A stretch of DNA of 64,000 nucleotides from Batillaria attramentaria. Taxonomy: Eukaryota > Mollusca > Gastropoda > Batillariidae. The stretch's first letter is position 1. Each line of letters opens with the position of its first letter. Below, piece by piece: positions 23,814-36,060 of this stretch. The stretch spans positions 331,001 through 395,000 of the forward strand of contig JACVVK020000341.1 in the NCBI GenBank assembly GCA_018292915.2. Reading direction: 5' to 3'. A program made the position numbers and the translations under genes. The notes under the pieces were generated by a model. It had not been told where the DNA came from. It did not search any database and saw only the letters and a program-made list of their open reading frames with translations.

Positions 23814-24638
23814 CCGATTCATCTGACTCAGGACTGAGTTAGATCCCTACATTCACAAAGGCTGTTTGGAGCATCGTGGGGCGGCTGGGAGTTTGACTGT
23901 GTGTCGGCTGGGTGGAAACGGGTGGGAATCAAAGCTGTGACAACTGTAAGGTCCTACTGTGACACTGCAGCCGTTAGAAACCCCTAACGAAGTCGTTGTA
24001 CGCTTTCTTTGTCGCCCGACAGGTCCGCAAAGACTGAACTTAGAGGTGCGGGAAATACGAGACAACGAAAGTGGACTGTACTCTGTAACTCAACGCTTGA
24101 AGCACTCATTTACACGGGCGCAAACAACATTACAACAGGAAGATGTTGTTTTAGATTTTGTCTTTGTTGCTCCCTGCTGCACGAACTTGGATGCGCCACG
24201 GACAGAAGATTTCCAACCGTGTTTTCCCAATAGTGTGCTGCAAAGTCTAGTCTATAGAGTCTGTAGTATACTGACGGACTGGACAGGCACCAAATCTGAG
24301 TGTAACTGACATCGACCAGCGAGTGGTGCGCGTGTTCCCACAGGGGACGGCTAACGTGCCCAGCAATATCCTGTCTGTCTTCTGTAGTCATTCTATAGCA
24401 TGTCGTCCGCAACAAGAGATGTTCACTCGTGTGCTGAAGGGTCCTTCTACTCAGACTGGCAACTGAAGGTTGGCGGGGAGGGGAAGGGGAGGGGAAAGGG
24501 GGGGGGGGAGCATGAAAAGCGGGGGAGGGTGAAGGAAAGGCCATGGCAGTTGTCAACAGTGTATTTTGTGTTTGTGGTTGTCGTGATTTTGCTTCAAAAC
24601 AATCTTGTGAACATCGAATCAGGCCGAACTTGATGTAG

Positions 24639-24639
<1 letters not shown>

Positions 24640-24706
<67 letters not shown>
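24640..24706. repeat. (CA)n microsatellite
   Basis: About 67 bases of uninterrupted CA. Confidence 0.95.
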
Positions 24707-24707
<1 letters not shown>

Positions 24708-25737
24708 AGCTATTACACAAAGCGAGAGATCAAATATACTTCAAAAGCGACAACTATGTTTCAAAGGACGCCACTCTGAAATGACGCCTTCTACAGCATA
24801 AGCTACTTGCACTTTGGGAAAACCAAACATCACGTGATCCAATTCTGCCCACGCTCGGAAGGAAATTCACGGCACCGGGCTAGCGATGAAAGAACGAGAG
24901 CGAAGGCAAATTCTCCCACGCAATCTCCTTTTAGAATCAAGCAGTAATTGAACAGATCTGTATAGGAAAAAGTGTCAACGTGTAAGAAAGACGGAATTTC
25001 TTTAAACGTGTCTATTCCATCATCACGAGGCGTCACAGAACATTAGGAGCGGTGCACGTGTTGGTGAGTATGTACGCCCGAAACGCTGTGTGCTACTGAT
25101 AAACAAAGCTCTGAATGCAGTACACGCCGGGACGTCTTCTGCCAGTTCTGGCCGCGTGGGCTGTGATAGAAGTCACTCATCCAATGATTGACAGCAACGT
25201 TGTCACGGTGGCCTTGTTTTTCTGTCGCCTTTAGCTTTTAAACATATGTTTGTTTCTCCTTTTGTTTAGGTAGGGGTACGTACAGAAATATATGTATTTT
25301 CATGGTTGGTCATCATACATCAGGAACTTCCAAAATGATATACATTTCTATTACTAATTAGGTACAGTGTACAGTTACAGAACAGTACTACGTGTTTGGT
25401 TTGGGGGGGGGGGGAGAGGTTGAGGGGGGCTATGATCTATGGACAGTCTACTGTTGTTGCTTGCACTGACATACAGTTTACATGTGCTCGTATATTACAA
25501 CCATACAATGCACACATGAAATTCTCAATGCGATGCCTTACACACTCTAGCTATTTTAACTGTATACGTTCATATGCACATGTATGTGTATTTATATTCG
25601 TGTTGACATTTGCCAATACAAAACTGAGCGTGGATCGCACATACATGCCTGACTGTAACTGTTGAAGCCTGTAGCTTTTTGTTGGCTGAACGCCAGCTGC
25701 TGAGATATTGCCACTGTACATGTGTCTAAGTGTCGCC

Positions 25738-25796
25738 ATGGTTACACACTACAAAAACGTTACACACTACAAAAACGTTACACACTACCAAAACAT
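25738..25796. repeat. 18-bp direct repeat, 3 copies
   Basis: Units TTACACACTACAAAAACG, the last with ACCAAAACAT. Confidence 0.85.
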
Positions 25797-26286
25797 TCGA
25801 TCACAACGATTTGTGAACATAGAACATTTGAAAGTTGGGACTTTAACTGTCGTATGCATGATTGCGTATTTCATGTCAGCAATTCTGACTGTCGGAATGA
25901 AATTTGCAGCTTTAAATTGCTTTGCGTTTTTAGTCTAATCCAATTACGTCCGTATTGTTCATTAGTGAGGGAGAGAGCGTGAAAGCCGTTAGTTGGCGAC
26001 ACGCTAATGGACGTACAGTGTTGTTGTCGCTGTCATGGCCAAGGGACGTAAATCTAGGGCACTTCCGCACTGCACGACAGTGTGTCTTTGTTGACCCGTG
26101 TGCCTGACCTTGGAGCGGGAAACGAAAACCAGTTTCTTGCATAAGCCCGCCCTGCCTGCACCACTACATGGCCGGCAATGACTTGTTGTTTTGCAAAACG
26201 TGCGCGGGACGTGTAATGGTCAGATTGTGTTATGAGGGGATAGCAGAAGGAATGAACATGGAAATGTACTCCACCAGGATTTTGAA

Positions 26287-26477
26287 GGGGAGCCGGGGTG
26301 GCCGAATGGCGGTAGAGCGTTGGACTTCTAATGCTCGGGTCGTGAGTTCGTATCCAGGCTGGGGCCAAATACTTGTGCTGGCTTTTTCATCGTTGCCCCG
26401 TCTTTGATATCACCCGTATGTGGTGGAAAAGGACGTTAACCCCCACCCACCCCCCACCCCAACACCCACCCACCCAC
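26287..26477 (+). mobile_element. tRNA-derived SINE (family 1) with a long ACCC tail
   Basis: A near-consensus copy starting GGGAGCCGGGGTGGCCGAA, with a 2-base GC insertion in the A-box region. The tail CCCCCACCCACCCCCCACC is expanded compared with other copies. No target duplication was identified. Confidence 0.9.
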
Positions 26478-26524
26478 TAATGTTGTGTGTCATTCTAAAC
26501 TTGTCCTTGTTTCAGAAAACTGTT

Positions 26525-26616
26525 AGTGTCGGGGTTAGGGTTCGAGTTAGATTTGTTGAACTGGGGTTACGGTTAGGGTTAAGGTTAGGTTAAGATTAGT
26601 GTTAGGGTTAGGGCTA
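26525..26616. repeat. Interstitial telomere-like TTAGGG tract
   Basis: GGGTTAGGG, GGTTACGGTTAGGGTTAAGG and GTGTTAGGGTTAGGG occur within about 90 bases, mixed with degenerate units. TTAGGG is the telomere repeat of vertebrates and molluscs. It lies just downstream of a SINE. Confidence 0.75.
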
Positions 26617-27460
26617 GATGTATTGAACCAGTGTTCATGACTGACATTGGTTGCTGGTCCTTGGTTCTTGGTTCTGGAATATTTAGCTTAGCAAATCCCC
26701 CGGGAAAATGTAAGCGTCGCCCAAACTACGGGGTATTATATGAGCAAGGCACTGGATTGCTGAATGGCGGTGTGGATCGACAGCACTGTCTCTGAATGAA
26801 GTGAAATTCACATACTGGTGGCGGAACGTCCCACGGGAAGTGTTGGGCAGAGTGTTTGCTGCTCCTCAGGGTCACGAGACACACACACTCCCAAACACAC
26901 TCTCTATGTATATATGCATTGCTGAGCTTGACTGGGGCGTTCTGGCCAAACCCAGTTATCATCATAACCCAGTCAGTAGTTGTTCTCCCCGCGCCTGATG
27001 TCCTCCCGTATAACGGTCTACCCTACAGCCGTCCTCATTGCATCTCCCCTCCCTCCCTCCCTGTCCAGTCCGTGGGATCGATGCGTGCGGGCCAGTTAGC
27101 GACCATTACCAGGGGCAGCGTGACGGTAATTCAGCGTGGGTGGGGGTCGAGTGGGTCTCAGGGGAGTCGTGAGAGATTCTTACACTCACAGACAGCGCCA
27201 GGAGAGGGTGAGGTTCTTCCTTGGGACTCGGAGGTCGCTAATTACAGTCGGGACACATTGGTTGATACAGTTTCATGGGGGTCAAGGTCCAACTGTCTTA
27301 CCTCCCCAGACAAACAAAACAAAACAAAACAAAACAGTCGTCCGGCTTTGGCCAGAATTGTTGCTGACAATATCGAGGTCTCGTGCATCTGTACTGTGTC
27401 CCGACCATAAACAGACCTGCGGCTGATTGACAGAATCGCGGTGACGATCTGTTTGATCAA

Positions 27461-27586
27461 GGTCAGTGATGTCCTGAAGGTCAGTAACGTCCTGAAGGTT
27501 AGTGACGTCCTGAAGGTCAGTGACGTCCTGAAGGTCAGTGATGTCCTGAAGGTCAGTGACGTCCTGAAGGTCAGTGACGCCCTGAG
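27461..27586. repeat. 18-bp minisatellite, 7 copies
   Basis: Units GGTCAGTGACGTCCTGAA with a few substitutions. Most units contain TGACGTCC, one base from a CRE. Confidence 0.95.
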
Positions 27587-27848
27587 AAGGGTGAAGCCAG
27601 CAGCAGCGACAGTCAGTCCTGACGTTAGTGTACGTGTAGGAACAGTTTCGTTTGGAAGATTCAGTCAGTAGTTGGCTCTAACTGTTGGTTTAAACAGGTT
27701 TATTGCAATACATTTCGTACAAGTAAACAGCGGTTAGGGAGCATAAACAAGCACCGCTTATGATAATGCTCGGGGGGGGGGGGGGAACAAGTACATATTG
27801 ACAGTATTGCAATGGCAGGCTAAACTGGTCAGTAATTAAGACTACATA

Positions 27849-27881
<33 letters not shown>
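27849..27881. repeat. (GA)n followed by a G run
   Basis: GA to 27872, then about 9 G. Confidence 0.9.
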
Positions 27882-28035
27882 TCAATGTCTATTCACAACT
27901 GAACTCACAACTGCTCTGCTCTAACTGCTCACTGCTTACACTTACTACGTCACGTCATACTGTAGAGTAATATAGCAATACTCCCATCTTTCTCAGCATG
28001 TAGGAACACCACCACCACCACCGCCACCTCCTACA

Positions 28036-28060
28036 ACAACAACAACAACAACAACAACAA
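28036..28060. repeat. (CAA)n microsatellite
   Basis: Eight CAA units, preceded by (CCA)n from 28010. Confidence 0.9.
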
Positions 28061-28133
28061 GAATTAAAACAACAAAATGACGAGGATAAGTTCTGTTTCC
28101 TCACTGAGTTTGTTTTCTCATATGCTCGGATTA

Positions 28134-28134
<1 letters not shown>

Positions 28135-28205
<71 letters not shown>
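28135..28205. repeat. (CA)n microsatellite
   Basis: About 71 bases of uninterrupted CA. Confidence 0.95.
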
Positions 28206-28209
<4 letters not shown>

Positions 28210-28961
28210 TGCGGAAGGCACGACATGTAGATGTCCCTAGTTTCAGGACTCTGGGGTGGGGCTTCAGGCATTGGAAGGGAGGCAAATCGATAGAAGCGTC
28301 GCAGTTTCTGTACTGAGTTGTCGCCTGTGGACCGTGCTGTTTCCACGCTCACAGACTCGACCGTTTTCTATTTGTGCTCGTGAACAACGTAAGCTTTACA
28401 ATTACAGCGTCTAGAATTTCGAGACAAACAATAAGATGTCCGGGTCCGTTCTAATCAAGAAAATCAGTCTGACATTTGCTGTTTTTTGTTTTTGATTTTT
28501 GGTTGTAGTTTTTGGTTCGATTTTTTACGTTTATGCGTTCAAACAGCTTCTCTTTTGGCCAAAACAAACACACGAAGAAACAAACATATAAACAACATTG
28601 CAACAGTAATGATAACGACGACAGCAACAACAAAAACTACCATAACAACAATTTTTGTTTTTTTTTTTGGTAGAGCTCACGCACATTTCCAACCTTTAGC
28701 ATTTCAGTTTTAACTGGGAAGAAAGTTTGTAACAAGGCCGTTAACTCGTATTCCACACTTTGTGAGAGGGGAAATGAAATGGATATATCTCGGGTGACAG
28801 ACAGTTTTGTATTTACGGCAGACGATGTAGGGGACGTGCCGTCTTCAGCACAACTAGTTCTAGCATCACGATCTCGCTCACTGAGAATGAGATGTGTAAT
28901 ATTAATTGCACTGACTTTGTGTTCCTCCTTTCTCTCTGTCTGTCTGTCTGCCATTTTCTCG

Positions 28962-29115
<154 letters not shown>

Positions 29116-29134
29116 GAGAGAGAGAGAGAGAGAG

Positions 29135-29308
29135 GGCAGGTGGGTAGGTGTTTGGGAGTTTAACGTCCTTTTCCACCATGTATGGGTGATATCAAAGACT
29201 GGGCAACGAGAAAAAGGTCAGCACAAATATTTGGCCCACGCCGGGATTCGAACTCGAGACCCGAGCATTGAGAGTCCAACGCTCTACCATTCGGCCACCC
29301 CGGCTCCC
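29135..29308 (-). mobile_element. tRNA-derived SINE (family 1) inserted in a (GA)n tract
   Basis: A near-consensus minus-strand copy bounded on both sides by (GA)n (29111-29134 and 29309-29332). It therefore inserted into, and split, a pre-existing GA tract. The target duplication cannot be resolved because it is GA repeat. Confidence 0.9.
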
Positions 29309-29662
29309 AGAGAGAGAGAGAGAGAGAGAGAGATGTTAACACCTCATAACGTGCTTTTCAAATGTATTTTTACTTTGATGTGTTTGATATTTTTTCCCCA
29401 TGAAATCAACTAGACCTCGTTTGGTGGACAGTCCGGAATCATTTCTGATTATATCTGAGACGCAGTTGTCATGGCAACAGACTGCTGCCCATGGGCTCTC
29501 TGTCCGTCAAACCAGTCCACTGTCTCGCGCCTCTAATTACCGGTAATAACATCACTCGTTCATGAATACACGACGCCAGTCCCACTGGCGTTAACAAGAG
29601 CGAGGCCAGCAGCAGCAGCCAGAAGCTGTGGTACTGACCGACCCTAACACTAGTAACAGGAA

Positions 29663-29709
29663 ATTAGTCTCTACCAGCGGCCTTCCCTTCACCACGCGTC
29701 AGTTAAGCC

Positions 29710-29768
<59 letters not shown>
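29663..29768 (+). repeat. (TAAC)n tract, probably the tail of a family 2 SINE remnant
   Basis: About 14 copies of TAAC (29709-29768) follow GTCAGTTAAGCCC, which matches the family 2 3' end GGCGTTAAGCCCTAA. AATTAGTCT at 29663 also matches that family. The remainder is too diverged to be sure. Confidence 0.6.
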
Positions 29769-29774
29769 CTGTCA

Positions 29775-29928
29775 TCGCACCAAGGACCCACCCTTTGGAA
29801 CACCCTCCCCAAAAACATAAGGCATAATCATAGATTCGGTTCCCACCTTTAAAACTGCAGCCAAAACACATTTGTTCTCAGCCCAGCAGCAGTAATGAGG
29901 GACTGACAGAACTCTGTGTGTGTGTTCG

Positions 29929-30021
<93 letters not shown>

Positions 30022-30210
30022 TGTGTCTTTTATTATGTGTCTTTTATTGTGTCTTTATTTTCAATGCCAGATAAAATAACACACAATAAAAGACACTTAA
30101 AATAATATTTTCATGCCATTTATTTTATTTACCTTATTTGTCTTAACTCTGTAAGAGCTAGCTCGCTGAGTATAAGCGCTACATAAATATCCATTATAAT
30201 AATCATTGTT
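29775..30210 (+). mobile_element. Decayed 3' end of a CR1/L2-like LINE
   Basis: Translation near 29797 reads LWNTLPKNIRHN, then after a one-base frameshift near 29850 continues FKTAAKTHLFS. WNxLPxxIR followed by FKxxLKTxLF is the well-known end of the reverse transcriptase ORF in CR1/L2/Jockey-like LINEs. The 3' region is interrupted by a (CGTG)n/(GT)n tract at about 29926-30018. It ends near 30210 with a stretch resembling AAGCGCTATATAAAT followed by ATTATAAT, the usual tail of such LINEs and their partner SINEs. It is 5'-truncated, frameshifted and dead. The family label is from motif memory. Confidence 0.72.
29926..30018. repeat. (CGTG)n(GT)n microsatellite
   Basis: About ten CGTG units, then about 50 bases of GT, inside the LINE 3' region. 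Confidence 0.95.
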
Positions 30211-30214
30211 AAAT

Positions 30215-30445
30215 TGTACATGGACACTGGCCACTGGTCTTCACTGTTGCATATGTAAAGGGACTTCCTGGTTCCTGTGGCATGGAGTTCGATTCCCCTT
30301 GTGGGTAGGAGTTTAGCTGGGGTTTCCTTCACCTAATCGAGTTAGAACTCACATGCGGAGTCGTTCAGGATGCTTGTTTTGCCTTCGTGTACACACACAT
30401 TCTTAAGCATCAAGTGTGCACGTTAAAGATCCCACTCCTATTTGT
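30215..30445 (+). mobile_element. Old tRNA-derived SINE with a conserved ACGTTAAAGATCCCACT end
   Basis: GGCATGGAGTTCGATTCCCC provides a B box. The segment TGCACGTTAAAGATCCCACT near 30416 is a known 3' motif of invertebrate SINEs (from memory). GGGTTTCC-like core sequence lies at 30320-30330. It follows directly on the LINE 3' end at 30210. Confidence 0.6.
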
Positions 30446-30758
30446 CATCTTGACCTGGCCTGGTATTCACGAACTACATTTAGCGATGATAAACGCGTTT
30501 AAATTTAAACGGACGTATAAGAATGGGAAATTAATATTGTACAACGTCGGTTTATACCTAAACTCTTTTATCCTATCTAAACACGCTTCACGAATACCAG
30601 GCCTGGTGAGATGCAGTCGGAGCCACTACCCGGGTTGCATATCTACGGTTAATGGAAAACATGTACATGTGTGTAGGACGCTGCACTCCAGCAAACCAAA
30701 CGAGTGATCTGATTCCTGCGGGTATCAGTCAGAGGTGAGAATGGACGACCCCACTGCT

Positions 30759-30990
30759 GTCAATCAAAGGGGCCGAGCCCCCAGAATTCAGCCAATCGCG
30801 AACCGCGAACATGGACAGAAATCAGTAGGTCCGTTGACGACAAGACCATTACGTCAATTTCTTTCGTCATCTTGAAATCACTCCTTTTATGCCATACAAT
30901 GACGTCATGGACGTACTGTGTTTTGCCACTAAACGGCAGAGGAAAGGAGCGGGACTTTGGCCTGGGGTGTTGCCGAGCGAAGTCGCCTGT
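30759..30990 (+). repeat. Dispersed repeat D2, copy 2
   Basis: The same order of blocks as 14107-14428, starting CTGTCAATCAAAGGGGCC. TGACGTCA is conserved at 30900-30907. The 3' end (TTGCCGAGCGAAGTCGCC) is diverged. Confidence 0.75.
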
Positions 30991-32099
30991 TCTGACAGCA
31001 TGCCGACGTGTGCTGGATTGGAGCTGCAGGGTAACAGGAGAGTCGTAAATGCACCGCAGAATACCGGAACTGACGGGGACTCTGGGAGGGACTGGCTTAT
31101 AGGATGGGTGGGGGACTAGGGGGCGGGGATGTAATTGAAGGTTTTCCTCACTCATGATTATTGGCTTGTTAGTGAGCAGCGCCGGCGGAGCGGTAGTGAG
31201 ATCTCCTCCGAACGATCCTACTCCACTCCTTATAGCCGGGCCTTGTGTGTGGTTACACTGAACACCGTTCTGGCGACTGGTATCAGATCCGGGGTAGGGT
31301 GGCTGTCACAGAAAGGAGAGAGTTACAAAGTAGTTCATTTGATCCAGATTCCACTTTTCTATTTTGTTTTGCAACAACGTGACATTTTCAATGAGAGAAT
31401 TCATAATGCACAATTGCATTGGTCTGAAGATCAGTTCAGGCTTTTATGAACTATCAGTACACGGGAGAGCTACTGAAGCAGTTTGTTGGGAGTTTCAGAT
31501 TCTATTTCACTGCACATTGTCAACAGAAGTAAAACAACAGGTGCTGCAAGCTGGATGTACGCTTTATCACCAGCTGCCACGTGGTGTACACTGAGTGAAT
31601 GCCCAAGACAAACATACAGAGCTAGCCGATAATAGCTAGCCGGCCACACAACTCCACTACGTCATTAGAGTGACGCTAGCTACCAGTATGAATACGGAGC
31701 TACTCCGTTTCACACATAGTTTCCCACTTGTGTCTGATTACTGTTACCCACTTGACAACCCATCAACAGGTGACGTCAGACTGAGACGGGGCAAAGAGGA
31801 GAAAACCAGCATGCACAGAGTTTGAGCTGAACGCATGCGAAGAGCGGTGCATTCAGCAGAGCCACGTCAGTGAGTGTTGCTGTCTCTCTCCGCAGAGTGC
31901 ACGGAGGGAGGGAGAGAAGGGAGGAAGGAGGGAGGGAAGGAGGGTTGGGATAGAGGAGGAGCGAGACAGACTGAGTGGAGACCGCCGGAGACATGCCTCA
32001 CGATTTTACAGAGCTCAGTGTCCAGCAGTTCAGTCACCGCCAGCTTTCCCTAACGATGCAGTCAGCAGATAATGTAGATAAGGCATTGCAACATATCGT

Positions 32100-32446
32100 G
32101 ACGAGGTGTCCAAATGTCACGCCAACCAGAAGATCCACTGAGCCACTAATACACCGGGGACCCCTTTGGAAGAGTTAACTCCCTTTGAAGCGCCTCGTTA
32201 TGCGCCCACAGCCAGTATAGGGTCCACAATGGCTCAGTGACTGGTTGCACTGGCTTAACCACCAACCAGAAATCACAATGTGATCTATCGTGAGCTGAAA
32301 CCCCAGGCCAGCGGATCCATGCAGCCACTGAGACATCGGGGACCCTAAGTGTTTGGAGGGATCTAACTCCCTCTGGCCGGCATGCCTCGTGAACCTGCAC
32401 GAGGTCCTCGGTCAATGGCTCAGTAGCTGGATTTATTCGCCTACTC
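32100..32446. repeat. About 185-bp tandem duplication, diverged
   Basis: The blocks GATCCACTGAGCCACTAATA / GATCCATGCAGCCACTGAGA, GGGGACCC, TAACTCCCT and CAATGGCTCAGT occur twice in the same order. The second copy has the short hairpin CCTCGTG-AACCTG-CACGAGG. Confidence 0.8.
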
Positions 32447-35400
32447 GCCATGCAGATAACGCATTGCGCGATACCGTGTCACAGGCTCCAAGCAGAACAT
32501 TGGCTGTCGTCATGTTACTGATGGCAACTTAGATTCCGTCTCATCGATACCGCTTCCCTGTCACTGTCACACGATCACATGCACACTGAAGTTGATAAAG
32601 CCTCCCCCCCCCCAACCCACTCTCTCCTTTATCTGTTCCCACCTCATCTTCACCCTCTTGCGTATGCCTGATAGGGGGTTGGGTGACATTTGGAAGGGGT
32701 GGTGGTGGTGGTGGTGGTGGTGGTGTGTGTGTGTGTGTGTGTGTGAGTGTGTGTGTAAGGGTGCCTCACTAGCAGTAAGAGGGTTGACTGGAATTTGATG
32801 TCTCCGGTTCGAATCCCTGACAGAGACATCCGGCATTATTACATCTTGTCTTTATGTCCCTTATGGCTATTCCAACCACCCCACTCCCTCCCCCACCCCC
32901 AGGGAGAGACGCGTCGCAGGCTGTGCATCGCCGCCCATTTCTTCCTTTTCTTCATTTTGCTGCATGCATGACGCGTATTTGTCTTTGTCTTTCCTGTCCG
33001 CGGCCGCTCTGGGATGGAATGGGGTCTTTAACACTTGATAGTTATGCATGGGGACTTTAACACCTGATAGTTACGCATGCTTGTCTACATGAGGGCGAGA
33101 CATGCACCGTGAATGAGTCTGCACATGAATTTGGACTCGATTGGGTGGGGAAAATTCCCGAATAAACTTGTGTGTTAGGTTTTCAGTCTGTGGACTCATC
33201 TCAAACCGTTACTTTCCTATGTTCTGGATGTTCCTGTAGCCTGTTTGGACGAGCGGGTAGAGAATATCGGTAGGAGTGCTCATTATAGACACACAGACAG
33301 GGCGGGGACTATGTGTGTGAGCGGCGTGCTGTCCTGCGTGTCGCTGTGTGTCGCGGTCAGTGGCTGGTGGTCAATAGAGGTGGACAGAATGGGAAAGGTC
33401 ATTGCTTTCTGACCAGTGACACGTCCCCAAGGACCGCACGCCCATGATCACTTGATGCCACGTACACTGGGGAACCAGTCAACACTCACATCTCTCTCTC
33501 TCTCTCTCTCTCTTTTGCTTTATTTTGCTTTGCTTGTCTTGTTATACGTGTAGCAAGATGGCCATAGTCTTAGGTCAGTAATGTGTCAGGGACAAAACTG
33601 ATGACAGGTCTTTGTTCCCCCCCCCCCCCTTTGTCTCTCTCTCTTTCTCTCTCTCTAATATGCATGTGTGTTTTTTACATTCCCCATTCATGTCTTCTTA
33701 TTCAAACCAAGACTCAGCGGCGATTGCGACACGTTCATTCTCAACGTATTTCCTTGATTGTAGTCGACGTCGATACGGTCTGAAATAGGAACTTGTCGGT
33801 TCAGTTAAACGCAGTTCCAGGGTGACAACACATCCAGTAGAACACTGGCAATTTACTTTACAAGCAGAACTTGGCACAAAGAAATACACCGAATGACCTC
33901 ACACAAAAGGACAAAGAGACAGGGGAAATAATGTGACGACATTGAAAGGCCAGAGAAAGGCCACAACAGAACCAAAGGCCATCAATGTTTTCTGCTTCTT
34001 TTTTTTTTGGGGGGGGGGATGAGGGGGGAGGGGAGGTCAGCTCTGTAACCAAGACCCCCCCCCCCCAAACTGAATCATGATTATACGCCCAAGAACAAGT
34101 AGCACGTTCAGCACACCCGTACCACCCTCCCCCCCCCCCTCAATCTTCCCCACCCCCTCCCTTTTTCCTTCCACCTGTCCACATGGTTACTGATGCTGAT
34201 TCAGCAGTTTTTACCCCTGGGCGATCCTTCGCGTATCGATTTGTGTTAAGCGCTCAGGGCGGAGAGTCATCCGAGACTAGGGTTTGCACGAAGAGAGTTA
34301 TCCCCCCTACACAAACCTCACTACATGATCGCCATACAAATGGGAAGAAACGCCACAAATTTGCCCAAGACAGGACTGGCGGGAAAGCCGAAGATGACAC
34401 CTTCCACACTCCCTCACCACAGCTGTCTGGTGTTTTCCTGATCCATGGATATCGGCAATGAACAAGTAGAAGCAATACACTGCGTGATTTATGTATATGT
34501 TTATCCCGCATTTATCTTCGTCGCATTTATCTTCGTCGTCGTCGTCGGCGTCAATAACATTGTCGTCGTCGATATGATTGTAGTCATCAGCATCATCATA
34601 TGTAGCAGGCGAGATCATAAACAATATCACTGAAACAAAATGTCTTTACAGATGTAATCACCGTTGTGCACTGTCTCTGACCTAGTAAAGCCTTTCATTT
34701 CGGCACGTGAAACAACGACGAAGAAATAAATTTCAATAGAGGTCTTCTAGAGTGAGGTCGAAATTAAACCTTGACTTTTTCGTGCCTTTAGCTGTACACA
34801 CTGTCTTGTGGTAACGTCTTGCACTGAATAAGCGAGAGAGGCCTCAGTGAAGCCAGGAAAAGGCAAAGTCCCCCCTCGCCAGCACTCAGGGTCAGGTCTC
34901 CAGAATCCTCGGAAATTCGGCGGTAAATTGAAGAGGTGGAGACTCAGATGTGCCGGCGGTTCGGGCGCCAATTTTCAGAAGCCAAGTAATTCCGCGTGAA
35001 CAGCATGTACAGACAGGAAGCTCAGACACAGCATACAATACACGTCGTCAGGCTGCAGCTGGACAAAACAGACATCTAATTATATACAGAGGGGACATCA
35101 TGCAAACTCCAGTGTCGCGGCTACTGTACGGAAAGGATGCTCCCTGGACGCCGCACACCCACTTGTCATATTAGAGAAAAAGGAGAAGGCGACAATATAA
35201 GGCGACAATATAAGGCGACAATATTATGCAAGACCAAAATCCCTTGTGAGAAGGGTGGTGTTATTCAAGGTTTGGGTTGGCTTGTCTGTCATGTTTCCGC
35301 TAGGGAAACAGAACTTTGTGGAAGCAGATGGTCGACATTGTCCGGATATTGACTTGGGATTTTGCCGTCAGACAGTTGTATTGTGAAGCGAAGATACCGG

Positions 35401-35767
35401 ACATTATGACGTAATTTATCAGACAGATAATTAACATTGTCAGTCCTTTGTGTTGACCGCTCTTCGTCACGATTTCATTGTTCCTGTGCTACTGATAAAG
35501 CAGGAAAATGTTTCCAAAACACCACGTGCAGACACCCAGGGTAGATGTGAATGGGTGTGTAGGTGTTTTGGCGTCTGACGTTTTGTATCCATTTATCAAA
35601 ACTGACCAATGTATTAAAAACGCGGGCATTATCGAAAGGCACAAAGTTTCGGGATATAAATCGGCCACTCGACTGAGTCCAACACCCTCGAATCTGAGCC
35701 AAGAGCCCTACCCCCTACTCCCCCCCCCCCCCCCCACACACACAGACAGACAGACAGACAGATAGTG
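32447..35767. other. 3.3 kb without a gene
   Basis: Contains (GGT)n(GT)n at 32697-32755, a B-box-like GGTTCGAATCCC at 32804 that may be a SINE relic, TC tracts at 33491 and 33632, several C/G runs, and (TCG)n-like sequence at 34516-34570. No exon is supported. Confidence 0.55.
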
Positions 35768-36060
35768 ATTCTTCTTCTTCTGCGTTCCCTGTTCTGGACT
35801 CCGCCTCAGATGACTAGGTTTATAGTCTTTATAAAAGCAGTGGTCTTCAAGAGGTCCGTTTTGGTGCCCCAAAGTTTCTCTGCCAGTGTGGCTCCATTCG
35901 GCCAGTGTTGTGTCCTTGCTTCTTTGAAAAGGGGGCAAAACTGCAGAATGTGTTCCGGGGTTTGAGGGGCTGTTCCGCACGGACAGTCTGGTGAGTGTGA
36001 CAGCCCAAGGCGGGGCGATAGTGATGAAGCTAATCTAATGCATGTATACATGTACCCAGC
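35768..36060 (-). mobile_element. 3' end of a non-LTR retrotransposon (C-terminal ORF2 fragment)
   Basis: The minus-strand frame from about 36060 down to 35806 encodes RLASSLSPRLGL, then CPCGTAPQTPEHILQFCP and a tail ending KLWGTKTDLLKTTAFI. The C-x-CG-x(n)-T-x-EH-x-L-x-x-CP pattern is the Cys/His motif at the C-terminus of RNase H-bearing LINEs common in molluscs. The stop is followed by a short 3' UTR with a GCAGAAGAAGAAG-type tail, then a (CTGT)n tract at 35745-35765 (read on the minus strand). The element is strongly 5'-truncated: upstream reading fails shortly before the first ATG at 36051. This fragment alone has no catalytic residues. Confidence 0.8.

Larger units (their letters stand above)
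23826..26286. other. No gene seen
   Basis: Unique sequence with the CA tract at 24640 and the small repeat at 25738. Nothing else recognised. Confidence 0.6.
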
